Notes under the pieces: generated by a model
Told to the model about the DNA's origin: nothing
Seen by the model: only the letters and a program-made list of their open reading frames with translations
Database searches by the model: none
Part shown: one piece after another, positions 56,715 through 64,000 of the stretch
Layout of the letters: each line of letters starts with the position of its first letter
Numbering within the stretch: position 1 is the first letter of the stretch
Position numbers and translations under genes: made by a program
Assembly (NCBI GenBank): GCA_012845835.1
Contig: JABAKD010000004.1
Coordinates: 6,925,765 to 6,989,764, forward strand
Direction of reading: 5' to 3'
Length of the DNA stretch: 64,000 bases
Origin: Undaria pinnatifida
Taxonomy: Eukaryota > Sar > Phaeophyceae > Laminariales > Alariaceae

Positions 56715-57213
56715 TGTGGAGTAGGTTGGTACGTGTGGCACCCCGGTGGTGGTGTAGGTGGAGGAGAAAGGTGGGGTAATAGCCGGTGGTCGGTAAACTA
56801 CGAACTACTAACTAAGGCGGGTGTGATAACCCGATTTACGTGCGTGGTGAAGCGTGATAGCTCAGGTGTGACAACCCGGAAATGGAGCTCGGAACTGTGG
56901 CGTGGTAGCCGGGATGTAAATACACAGGCGTGGTAGCCGTGCAGTGGTGAAGGCGTGATAGCCCTTGCAATATAGATGGGGCGTGGTAGCCCTTGGCGTG
57001 GTAGCCGTAGAAGAGACACAGAGAAGACACAAGGTAGAGGCAAAAATAGAGTCGAAAAATACAGTGATATTATTCGGGCACATAAAAACCCACAACACAA
57101 AATCCCGTTGTGGAGATCCATCCCACACACATACGAAACCCCCAAAATTCTCCGATCCATCTTTTCGACGGATTCCTGTTAGCAATCTGACAATGGAGTG
57201 AGTACGTCCAACA
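56715..57213 (-). repeat. Copia 5' LTR
   Basis: 499 bp, nearly identical to 51977-52478, beginning TGTTGGACG on the element strand. The sequence after it (CGCTAGCGTCAACGATC) is not a primer binding site I recognise. Confidence 0.9.
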
Positions 57214-57250
57214 AGGAGGGCGGAGTTTTTAAGGGCGTGGGGTGCTGTGG
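57214..57250 (+). repeat. Rep-A continuation after copia
   Basis: GGCGGAGTTTTTAAGGGCGT continues the Rep-A copy cut at 51976; homology fades by about 57250. Confidence 0.75.
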
Positions 57251-57451
57251 GTTCGAACATTCTTTGTTTATGGAGCTGCATGGAAACGTTTTATGATTGC
57301 TATTTTCTGAAAGCAAGCGGTTTGCAATTGCGCTGTGCTGGGCGATGTGCTTGGATGGCGCAGTGTGGTGGTGAGGCTTTGGCGAGAGCTCTCCTTGTGT
57401 GGGCTTGGGGGGAGTGCGCGGGGTGGAATTTTTCCGAAGAAAAACTTCAAC

Positions 57452-57728
57452 TTCCCAATATTTTTGAAATAAAGCGCCATCCTCGGCGACCACCCGGGGA
57501 ACCGGTTTCAATGTCCCCGGTGATAGCGAACAACGCTTGCTTCGAGACGGGAAAAAAAAGTGTCGGTGGGAAACCGTTTCCAAAAAATTACATATTTTGC
57601 AAATTCCCAAGATATTTGAAATGAAGCGCCATCCTCAGCGGCAATCCGGGGAACAGGGTTAAATGTCCCAGGTAACAGGGAACAACGTTACGCTTGGAAG
57701 CGCGAAAAAGAATGGTCGGAAAGAAAAC
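57452..57728 (+). repeat. ~150-bp imperfect tandem duplication
   Basis: Two units (57452-57575, 57602-57728) share TTTGAAATRAAGCGCCATCC, GGGGAACMGG and GGWAACAACGYT-like blocks. No gene assigned. Confidence 0.65.
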
Positions 57729-57849
57729 ATTGTAGTCATTGACTCAACTGCTGTTGTCGCTTTGTTGTTCTCGCTTTGTTTCCGCAGCTCGCTGTGGTCA
57801 TATCGATCCTCTAATAAGACGTCTTATACGCTGCGCCCGGTATTTCGTA

Positions 57850-58025
57850 GAAATAAAAATACACTCCTCGAGCTGTGAGATCGAAGATATGGAAAGAAGA
57901 TTTTGTCGAAACTCATCTTCGCAATCTGTGTGTACTCTAATTGCGCGCATTATTACTGGGTGTGAGTCCGGATATAGGTCGGCGACTAAACTGGGAACTA
58001 CAGTTGCGTAGCTTGTACCAGGGTC
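57850..58025 (+). repeat. Rep-A copy, divergent
   Basis: Rep-A left half with a 12-bp insertion (near 57888) and several small deletions, ending at TAGCTTGTACCAGGGTC. Confidence 0.7.
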
Positions 58026-58059
58026 GGTATATCATCATACGAATGTAACACGCGCCAAG

Positions 58060-58157
58060 AAGAGCCAAGATGCGATATAGCCTTTGTGTGACCACGGACT
58101 CAAGATGTTAGACAAGAAGAGTTAATGTGAGAAAACAACAACAACAACAACAACAAC
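58060..58157 (+). repeat. Rep-D-like 3' tail with AAC microsatellite
   Basis: CCTTTGTGTGACCACGGACT, then GACAAGAAGAGTTAATGTGA and an AAC run (58133-58157). It is nearly the same as the Rep-D tail at 43800-43860 and is 5'-truncated. Confidence 0.7.
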
Positions 58158-58167
58158 ATAGCGATAG

Positions 58168-58488
58168 CCGGCCCACCCGGTGGCGTATCAGATTATCATC
58201 GAGCCTGGTATTATATATAGGTCAGTTTCGTGAGGTCGGATCCCTCCGAGTGCATACGCGTATAAATTCGTTGGGACTTTCTCTTGCACACAAATTGACT
58301 TGCGGAAAATGCGAGAGCGTGAGTTAGCAACACTCGATGAAAAATCGACGAGCAGTGCTATTACTGAACCCTATGCGCGACAACAATTGAAGGCGAGAAC
58401 CGGGGGAGAGAAAGGACGACACCTGTGACCACGGATTGTCCAGAAGCTGAAAAAAGATGTGTGCGAAAAAAATAGGAAAAAAAAAATA
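58168..58488 (+). mobile_element. SINE-B copy
   Basis: Head with TGGCGTATCAGA (A box) and a degraded B box (GGTCGGATCCC). The body, GTGACCACGGATTGTCCAGA tail and A-rich end are present. A TATATA insertion lies in the head. It abuts the AAC microsatellite at 58157. Confidence 0.8.
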
Positions 58489-58671
58489 TATATATATCGG
58501 GTACAAACGTGGCTCACTCTGAAAATCGGACACACTTTAGGACACGTCTTGGAAGATTGGGTCTACTTTCTTCATCCCTACCTGCTAGCTACTTAAGGAC
58601 TGGCCAGCCTGAACGGAAATATAGGGCCAGTTTTGTGCTTGATTTACTGCAGTACCACCTCACAGATACAC

Positions 58672-58769
58672 CGATCCCCGGGACAGTTTGGTACTCATAT
58701 TCATTTGTACCCCATCTCTCCGTGCACCTCTCCTGTCTCAAGACCGGCGATAAATAACCCCCCGCCACA
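58672..58769 (+). promoter_or_regulatory. Conserved 5' flank of the paralog 2 exon
   Basis: It aligns with 11487-11590 on the other strand, including GACAGTTTGGTACTCATATT (58682-58701). It is likely 5' UTR and perhaps core promoter. Confidence 0.45.
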
Positions 58770-58988
58770 ATGGCCAGGCTCAGCTTATTGCTGGGAATGT
58801 TCAGCGCTGCTCTTGGGTTCCAGCTGCGTCTCCCGCCTGCTCTTCAGCCCAAGACGCTACCTGCTCGAAAAGGGTTCACCTTCAAACCAGTCTCGAGCTC
58901 TACAGCTACCACGGAAGAGGAGAAAACTCCCACGGCACCGACACGTGAGGAGTCGACGAACGAAGGACACCTTGAGTGGGGAAAGCAA
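58770..58988 (+). CDS. First exon of putative plastid-targeted protein (paralog 2)
   Basis: 73 codons ending at CAA|GTAAGT (GT at 58989-58990); the donor segment GTAAGTGGGACG is itself duplicated. The N-terminus reads MARLSLLLGMFSAALGFQLR, a signal peptide with predicted cleavage after LG, leaving Phe at +1, as in heterokont plastid leaders. A basic transit-like segment (KTLPARKGFTFK), a Ser/Thr/Glu linker and WGKQ follow. About 64% of residues match the exon at 11268-11486. Both also share the start of the intron (GGGACG...ATTRATCAAATT). A possible acceptor (TTTTTGCAG) lies at 59037-59045, but the next frame is not convincing. The mature protein is unknown. Confidence 0.65.
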
Positions 58989-58999
58989 GTAAGTGGGAC

Positions 59000-60060
59000 G
59001 TAAGTGGGACGCACGAATTAATCAAATTTATCTCGATTTTTGCAGGCATTTTTTATTCAGTTTCGGTGTTGTTCAGGGAGTTTTGGACTGGTGGTTAGTC
59101 AGATTTTGAATCCATTCAATCGGTCGTGCTCACAGCCGTTTTTTTTTTATTAAATAGAAGAAAAAAAATACTTGCAGAAATATGCTGGGCGCCTCGTATC
59201 AGTTCCGAGCCCCGAGGTTGATCCGTCGCCTACTTACAGCTGCATCATCGATCCTCTTGAAGCTGTCTGCTATCAGATCCAAGGACCAACGCCCGAATGG
59301 GTAGGGTGGACCACAACTGGACCAAGTCCGGCGTAGGGTTGTTTTCCCATGACCGGGGGGGGTTATTGGTGGGTGTGATCTTGCGCAAGTCCCACAGCCC
59401 GGGATGATGCCGTTCCGGGTAGCTGTCTCCACCGCACCTGATCGCCACGGGTCAGGCCCGATATACTCACGCATCCATATACAACGAACGGTAGCTTGCG
59501 CTGCTGAAGCAGTAACGGGGGCCGTCGGTCGGGACTGATCGCGCTGTCACTTTATTTTTGTTGTATACGGATGCGTGAGCTATATTTTTTCCCCATCTGC
59601 TCGAAGATATCAAACACAATATGAAAATCCCAGAAAAAAGTGCGCGGCTCTGAAAGCTCGAAGCGTTTATCACTAGCGTGGTAGTCTATATATCACTCAA
59701 TTAACCGACCTCACACGTGACGGAATATTTTCATTTTGCTTGGTGAAATGTTCAAAACGTGAGTTGTGTTTGTTAGAAGAATGAGTTAATGTCCATTACA
59801 TACGCGTACACATGGCCCGATTCGACAATTGGTGATAAGAGCCCTATTAATAGTATTCGACTTTCGACGACCCGACTCAGACGTGGCAACTGTCCCTTGC
59901 TTCGTGAACTTTCTTCGACCTCTCGAACGAGTTCTCTCTCGCAGAAGTTGGTCGAAGGAGGTAGGTGTAAGTGACCTTTGGTGTCTTGGCACGTGATCTT
60001 TGATCTTGGGTGATATATGAGACCTTAAAAAATCAATAACCGGAGCATGCATTCATTTGT
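59000..60060. other. Unassigned, possibly intron of paralog 2
   Basis: A+T-rich sequence with poly-T/A runs near 59140-59170. Minus frames near 59199-59474 lack recognisable domains. Confidence 0.35.
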
Positions 60061-60065
60061 ATATG

Positions 60066-60196
60066 ACAAAAAAAAATGATACGTACACTCCAGCTGTGAG
60101 ATCGATGATTTCGTCGAAACTCATATTTTCAAGCTGTCCGTGATACTCCGATCGCGCGTATTACTGGGTGTGTAGCCTCGTGAAAGGTCGGCGACT
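60066..60196 (+). repeat. Rep-A fragment
   Basis: Rep-A first ~120 bp ending AAAGGTCGGCGACTCCCG, then directly joined to Rep-D sequence. Confidence 0.7.
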
Positions 60197-60199
60197 CCC

Positions 60200-60480
60200 G
60201 ACGCAAGATACGAAGAAGGCGCGCACAAGTGAAATGATCCAATGTGCAAACCGAACTCACATGGCCGCGGGTATCCACTAACCGTACTGCAGCATAGAGT
60301 TCCCCCGTTCCCACAACTAACCAACTCGGGGCTACAAACTACAGTGGTTGGGCTGCCTGCGCCGTACGAACCGCACGGTAATCATGTAATCATGAGCACA
60401 CGCGAAGTGCTGTCAGAGTGACGACCCGCGGACATGCAGTGAAAAAAGAGCGATCGAGCCAAAAACCACCATGCAAATAT
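60200..60480 (-). repeat. Rep-D copy 2, 3' block
   Basis: It matches 43975-44250 through CACATGGCCGCGGGTATCCA-like and ACCGCACGGTAATCATG blocks. Its 5' block lies apart at 61768-62330, so the copy has been split by about 1.2 kb of other sequence. Confidence 0.7.
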
Positions 60481-60584
60481 GCACTGACCCGAAATTCGTC
60501 GAACTCACACCTGACGTCCCGACAATATATTTATGAAATGTTAGAGTTACAGCGTATTAATTTGGAACCGTGGGTTCGTGTCCG

Positions 60585-60708
60585 ACAGATTTTTGAGTGT
60601 GTGTGTGTGTGTTCCGTTCTTCTACTCGTCGGCATCCAGCACACCCAGTGTCCGTACTGATTCTTCACCCTAGAAAGATCAGCTCTGTGGTCACAAGCTA
60701 CGACACAG
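60585..60708 (-). repeat. Rep-F copy 2
   Basis: CCAGCACACCCAGTGTCCGT and GATCAGCTCTGTGGTCACAA match 43140-43275. A GT microsatellite (60597-60612) marks the 3' tail. Confidence 0.65.
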
Positions 60709-60829
60709 AGATAATGCATCGTAATGTATTCGACAACGCAATGTCATGCCCTAGTACTGGGTACGACAGGCACAACATACATACGTCAGCAACAGAAATA
60801 CATTGGAAGAGAGAATACGAAATAAACAA

Positions 60830-61080
60830 AAACAAACACATAGCAAATTTATAATAAGAAAACAAATAGAACCAAGATAAAAATGAAAACAAAAATGAAA
60901 CAAACAAAATGAAGGGGAAATCGAAGAAACAACCCAACCGGAAAGGAGAGCCAAAGTTCGGAAAAGAAACATAATAAAATAAAATAAAATAAAGTAAAAC
61001 CAAAGTAAGATAATCCGGACACGAGCCAAAAACCTGGACACGCAAGGAGGGAACAAAGGGGAAAAAAATACCCCAGAAAA
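60830..61080. other. A-rich low-complexity region
   Basis: AAAATAAAATAAAG and AAACAAAAATGAAA stretches. Minus frames rich in Phe/Leu are compositional. It may be the pyrimidine-rich upstream part of Rep-F on the minus strand, by analogy with LINE-C. Confidence 0.4.
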
Positions 61081-61109
61081 AGAAGAAAAGTGCCACGTAC
61101 CTACTAGTC

Positions 61110-61655
61110 GGCCTGGTACCTTGCTACCCTGTCTGCCATCTCCTTCCTGCCTTCGTCCACCGCGGTCTCCCTTCTATTCCTCCTGTTGCCCCCCCTGCCC
61201 CCGCTCCCTTGGACGGCTTTCCTTCTACTCCTCCTGTTTCCCCCCCTTCCCCCTTTGTGTTCTTCTCATTAAACCAAAATACCTTGTAAAAGAGAGAAAC
61301 AACAAAAGAAACCAAGACAAAACAAATAAATAAATAAATAAAAATGAGTGAGTACTACTGTGGCCGACTTTTATTCGCGAATGCTGTGTTGATATTAACA
61401 TACTACATGACCAGAGATATCCAGTAGTACTCTGTATTCGTACCCCTCCCGGAAGGAAAAAAAAACTACATAAACCACCCACCACACATACGATAGAGCA
61501 GTATAGTGGAAGCTAAAAACATAAATATATAACATAGATATGGTGTAAGATCTAGCTCAAAATTCCCCATCTAAAGAAATACCACATACACTACTAACCG
61601 TTATAGTGGATAAAAAATAGGACCCTTCCCAGCAAAAATTTCACACATTTAAAAG
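61110..61655. other. Unassigned, C/T-rich then A-rich
   Basis: 61120-61260 is C/T-rich with two CTTCTAYTCCTCCTGTT phrases (a short duplication). The remainder has no gene. Confidence 0.4.
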
Positions 61656-61767
61656 TTTATTACGAGTGCCAATAACGCAGCTTGCAAAGATGATCTGATG
61701 AGTATTGACCGGAAATTCGTCGAACTCACGGCTGACGTACTGAAAATAATATATTTTATAAAATATC

Positions 61768-62330
61768 AATGATCGCCCCGTCTTCCCGGGATATCTGACA
61801 GATAGCGGCGCAGCTTCGACGCCCGCGCCTGAAAATTGAAAATAGCGGGGGGTCGTTCCCCATGACGGGAATACAACTCTACCAACTCTACAAAAATCAG
61901 CGACGTAAGTAACATGTTGTACTACCGCCTCAAAAAAAAACCTGAAAAAAAGACGATCGCTGCTCTCGTGATGATGGTGTGCGTGCGGGTGGTAGGTGTC
62001 CGTGTGGCATCCTCCTCTTGTGGATCTCCATGGCCGCCTCATCGCCTTAGCTCACTCGGCCCGCTCATTCGCACTTGCTCTCGTTGACGCTCAATTCCAA
62101 TCAGTTCCCCTTCTCCCCCATTCCCAAAAGTTCAAAATGATCCTCGCAGATTGCGGTGCTGATCTGAAAAACAAAACTTGTCGTTCAGGGAGAGTTCAAT
62201 CCGTCTCTTCCCCGCCCGTCGACGCTCGGTCGCCCTCCTCCTCCGTCGTCGAATACAGCCTCCTTCCGGCGCAGTTCCTTCCACTCGAACCAAGACTGCG
62301 CCGTAGTGTGGCTCGCAGTGGCGCCTGCCT
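61768..62330 (-). repeat. Rep-D copy 2, 5' block
   Basis: It matches 44255-44830: ATCAATGATCGCCCCGTCTT, GTAAGTAACATGTTGTACTA, CTTAGCTCACTCGGCCCGCT. GTAAGT is present in both copies, but no exon is supported. Confidence 0.7.
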
Positions 62331-62604
62331 CCGCGTACGGGCATCCCGATTACGCATTGCTGCTCCGCCGCTGCTGCCTAAAATGACGCGAAAATCGTAG
62401 GTGACCATGCCTAACGCAACACGTACGACCCAATTCTACATACACGCCTAACCCTCGCGGCCACACGCAGCAGCAAGAAGGTATTAGTCCTTGAGGGTGA
62501 GGCCGGCCTTATAGCCGCCGGAAAGACCCCCCACTCGCTACAAGCCTGCTGGGGCATGTCTCGCAACATGTCTCACCGAGGCGGCAAGGGAACAGAGGAG
62601 TTTA

Positions 62605-62800
62605 GCTTGTACCAGGGTCAACACGGTGATGACGTTAATTAATCTGTGCGCGGAAACTACAAAACCGGTTTGTGAGGCGGACAAAATCCGACAGCTGTGG
62701 GATGCACCATTGTACTATGTATATCCTGTACGAGGTCGTATGACCGGCGACGGAAAAGGGCTGGGTGTCGGCGGGGGGCAGGTCGCATGAATGAGTAAGA
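62605..62800 (+). repeat. Rep-A internal fragment
   Basis: Starts at TAGCTTGTACCAGGGTCAAC and runs through GCGCGGAAACTACAAAACCG and GGCAGGTCGCATGAATGA; the left half is missing. Confidence 0.65.
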
Positions 62801-62943
62801 GCTTACAGCTGGCTTATTGATGTTAAGAGGTGATGGTGGTGGCGGCGGGGAAAGGGAGTGGGGGTTAGTTGAAACTTGAAGACCAGATAATAAATGAACT
62901 GGAGGAGCTACTGCATGGGCGGCTTTTAAGGTAAACCATATAG

Positions 62944-63248
62944 TTTTTTTTTTTCGCACACTTTTATTTTCCAGCTTCTGGACAAGCCGTGATCACAGGT
63001 TTCGTCCCTTCTCCCCCCCTGTTCTTGCCTTCAATTTTTATCTCGCATAGGGTTCAGCAGTCCCACTGCTCGTCGATTTCTCATCGAGTGTTGCTGACTC
63101 ACGCTCTCGCGCTTTCCGGGGGCCAACTTGTGCACAAGAAAAAATTCCAACGATTTTTTTCACGAGTATGCACTCGGCGGGGCTCGAACTCACGAAACTG
63201 ACCTATACCAGGCTCGAGGATAACCTGATACGCCACCGGGGCGACCGG
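62944..63248 (-). mobile_element. SINE-B, full-length copy
   Basis: On the minus strand: head CGGTCGCCCCGGTGGCGTAT with A box TGGCGTATCAGG, then B box TTCGAGCCC about 33 nt later, body, CTGTGATCACGGCTTGTCCA tail and an A run. It is one of two copies that define the family. Confidence 0.85.
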
Positions 63249-63564
63249 GACTATAGTATCACCTGTCGGATCGTGTTTAAATTCTAGGAGATGTTGATTT
63301 TTGGTAGGGCGGAGGGGGAGGGAGGAGGGACACAGGGGGGGGTTATTTTGGGCAGGGGAGGGGGAGGGGGGGGGGGGGGGCGGAGATGGACGGGAGCAAA
63401 ATATGTTACCTGCATGCAGAATGCAGATGTCCAATATTTCGAAGATGTGCGTATGAGGTGGGGAGCAAGCTGTACGTCGACTTGTTTTCAGGTTAATGCT
63501 GTGGTTTTTGATATTCCGTATGAGATGAATTCTCGAATACTACCAATCAATGGTACTTATAGAC

Positions 63565-63605
63565 CCGGTCGCCCCGCCGAGCGTATCAGGTTATCCTCGA
63601 GCCTG

Positions 63606-63639
<34 letters not shown>

Positions 63640-64000
63640 CACACTTTCGCTTTTCAGCTTCTTGACAAGCCGTGGTCACAGGTGTCTTCCCTTCTCCTCC
63701 CCGGTTCTTGCCTTCAATTTTTATCGCGCATAGGGTTCAGCAATCCCCCTGCTCGTCGATTGTTCATCGAATGTTGCTCACTCACGCTCTCGCGCTTTCC
63801 GCAAGTCAATTTGTCCACAAGAAAAAGTCCCGACGAATTTATACGAGTATGCACTCGGCGGGGCTCGAACTCACGAAACTGACCTATACCAGGCTCGAGG
63901 ATAACCTGATACGCCACCGGGGCGACCGGTTTATAGGTCAGTTTCGTGAGTTTGAGCCCCGCCGACTGCATAATCGTATGAATTCGTTCGGACCTTTTCT
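63565..64000 (+). mobile_element. SINE-B copy split by another SINE-B, runs off the window
   Basis: The head begins at 63565 (CCGGTCGCCCCG) and reads to CTCGAGCCTGGTAT (63609). It resumes at 63930 with TATAGGTCAGTTTCGTGAGT and continues past the window end. The gap holds a full minus-strand SINE-B. Confidence 0.85.
63610..63929 (-). mobile_element. SINE-B nested inside SINE-B
   Basis: A full-length minus copy with a ~28-nt A tail (T run 63609-63637), intact body, B box and A box, ending CCGGGGCGACCGG at 63929. The long uninterrupted tail suggests a recent insertion. Confidence 0.85.

Larger units (their letters stand above)
51977..57213 (-). mobile_element. Ty1/copia LTR retrotransposon, internally deleted
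   Basis: 5237 bp on the minus strand with two LTRs beginning TGTTGGACG and ending CTCCACA, and a 5-bp target duplication. Internal order: gag, protease motif, a 75-bp minisatellite region, the RT thumb, then RNase H. Integrase and the RT catalytic core (YVDD) are absent, so the copy could move only if helped by another element. The two LTRs are very similar, with a few substitutions and short indels, which suggests a fairly recent insertion. Confidence 0.9.
51972..57218. other. Target-site duplication AGGAG of the copia element
   Basis: AGGAG occurs at 51972-51976 and 57214-57218, immediately outside the two LTRs. Removing one copy and the element restores the Rep-A consensus across the junction. 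Confidence 0.9.

Overview
This is a repeat-dominated stretch of a nuclear eukaryotic genome. There are no bacterial-style operons, rRNA genes or intact long genes. The best host guess is a photosynthetic stramenopile, most likely a brown alga. This rests on three inferences, and no host marker gene proves it: (i) two paralogous first exons (11268-11486 minus, 58770-58988 plus) encode a short signal peptide whose predicted cleavage in one copy leaves Phe at +1, as in heterokont plastid-targeting leaders, and both stop at a GTAAGT donor; (ii) one candidate exon has CAG/polyGln runs (39650-40345 minus); (iii) the LINE and Ty3/gypsy lineages resemble those I associate with brown algae.

Layout. 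1-9 kb: unassigned DNA, an interstitial telomere-like tract (1113-1160), two oppositely oriented arrays of a ~20-bp palindrome (1450-1765, 2520-3110), copies of an abundant unknown repeat (here Rep-A), a ~65-bp tandem array (7735-8080) and a tRNA-derived SINE (SINE-B). 9.1-9.5 kb: a 383-bp TRIM-like element with terminal direct repeats, PBS, PPT and a candidate TSD. 9.7-18 kb: truncated LINE 3' ends, the first host exon, a G-rich Rep-A complex and a ~350-bp direct duplication. 18.1-21.2 kb: a LINE (LINE-C, minus strand) with reverse transcriptase and a long purine-rich tract before its 3' UTR. 21.6-28.7 kb: a decayed Ty3/gypsy element (minus) with gag, protease, RT and RNase H remains, cut by telomere-like sequence and swollen by a 60-bp minisatellite. 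29.6-30.7 kb: a satellite of ~75-bp units in two subtypes. 33.8-36.2 kb: a gag-protease-only Ty3/gypsy fragment. 37.8-51 kb: duplicated Rep-A units, a polyGln exon, a second LINE-C 3' end, Rep-D, a TTA-flanked terminal-inverted-repeat element (45414-46525) and nested Rep-A insertions. 51977-57213: a complete-ended Ty1/copia element with ~500-bp LTRs and a perfect AGGAG target duplication, inserted into a Rep-A copy and lacking integrase and the RT core. 57.2-64 kb: the second host exon, second copies of Rep-D and Rep-F, and SINE-B copies including one SINE inside another.

How the parts relate. LINE-C, Rep-D, Rep-F and SINE-B share a 3'-terminal motif (TGTGACCACGG, usually followed by a TTAATGTGA-like box and an AAC- or A-rich tail). 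This suggests that one LINE reverse transcriptase mobilises several non-autonomous families, and is the most interesting biology in the window. Nesting gives relative ages: copia into Rep-A, Rep-A into a LINE-C tail and into a minisatellite, SINE-B into a TIR element, SINE-B into SINE-B.
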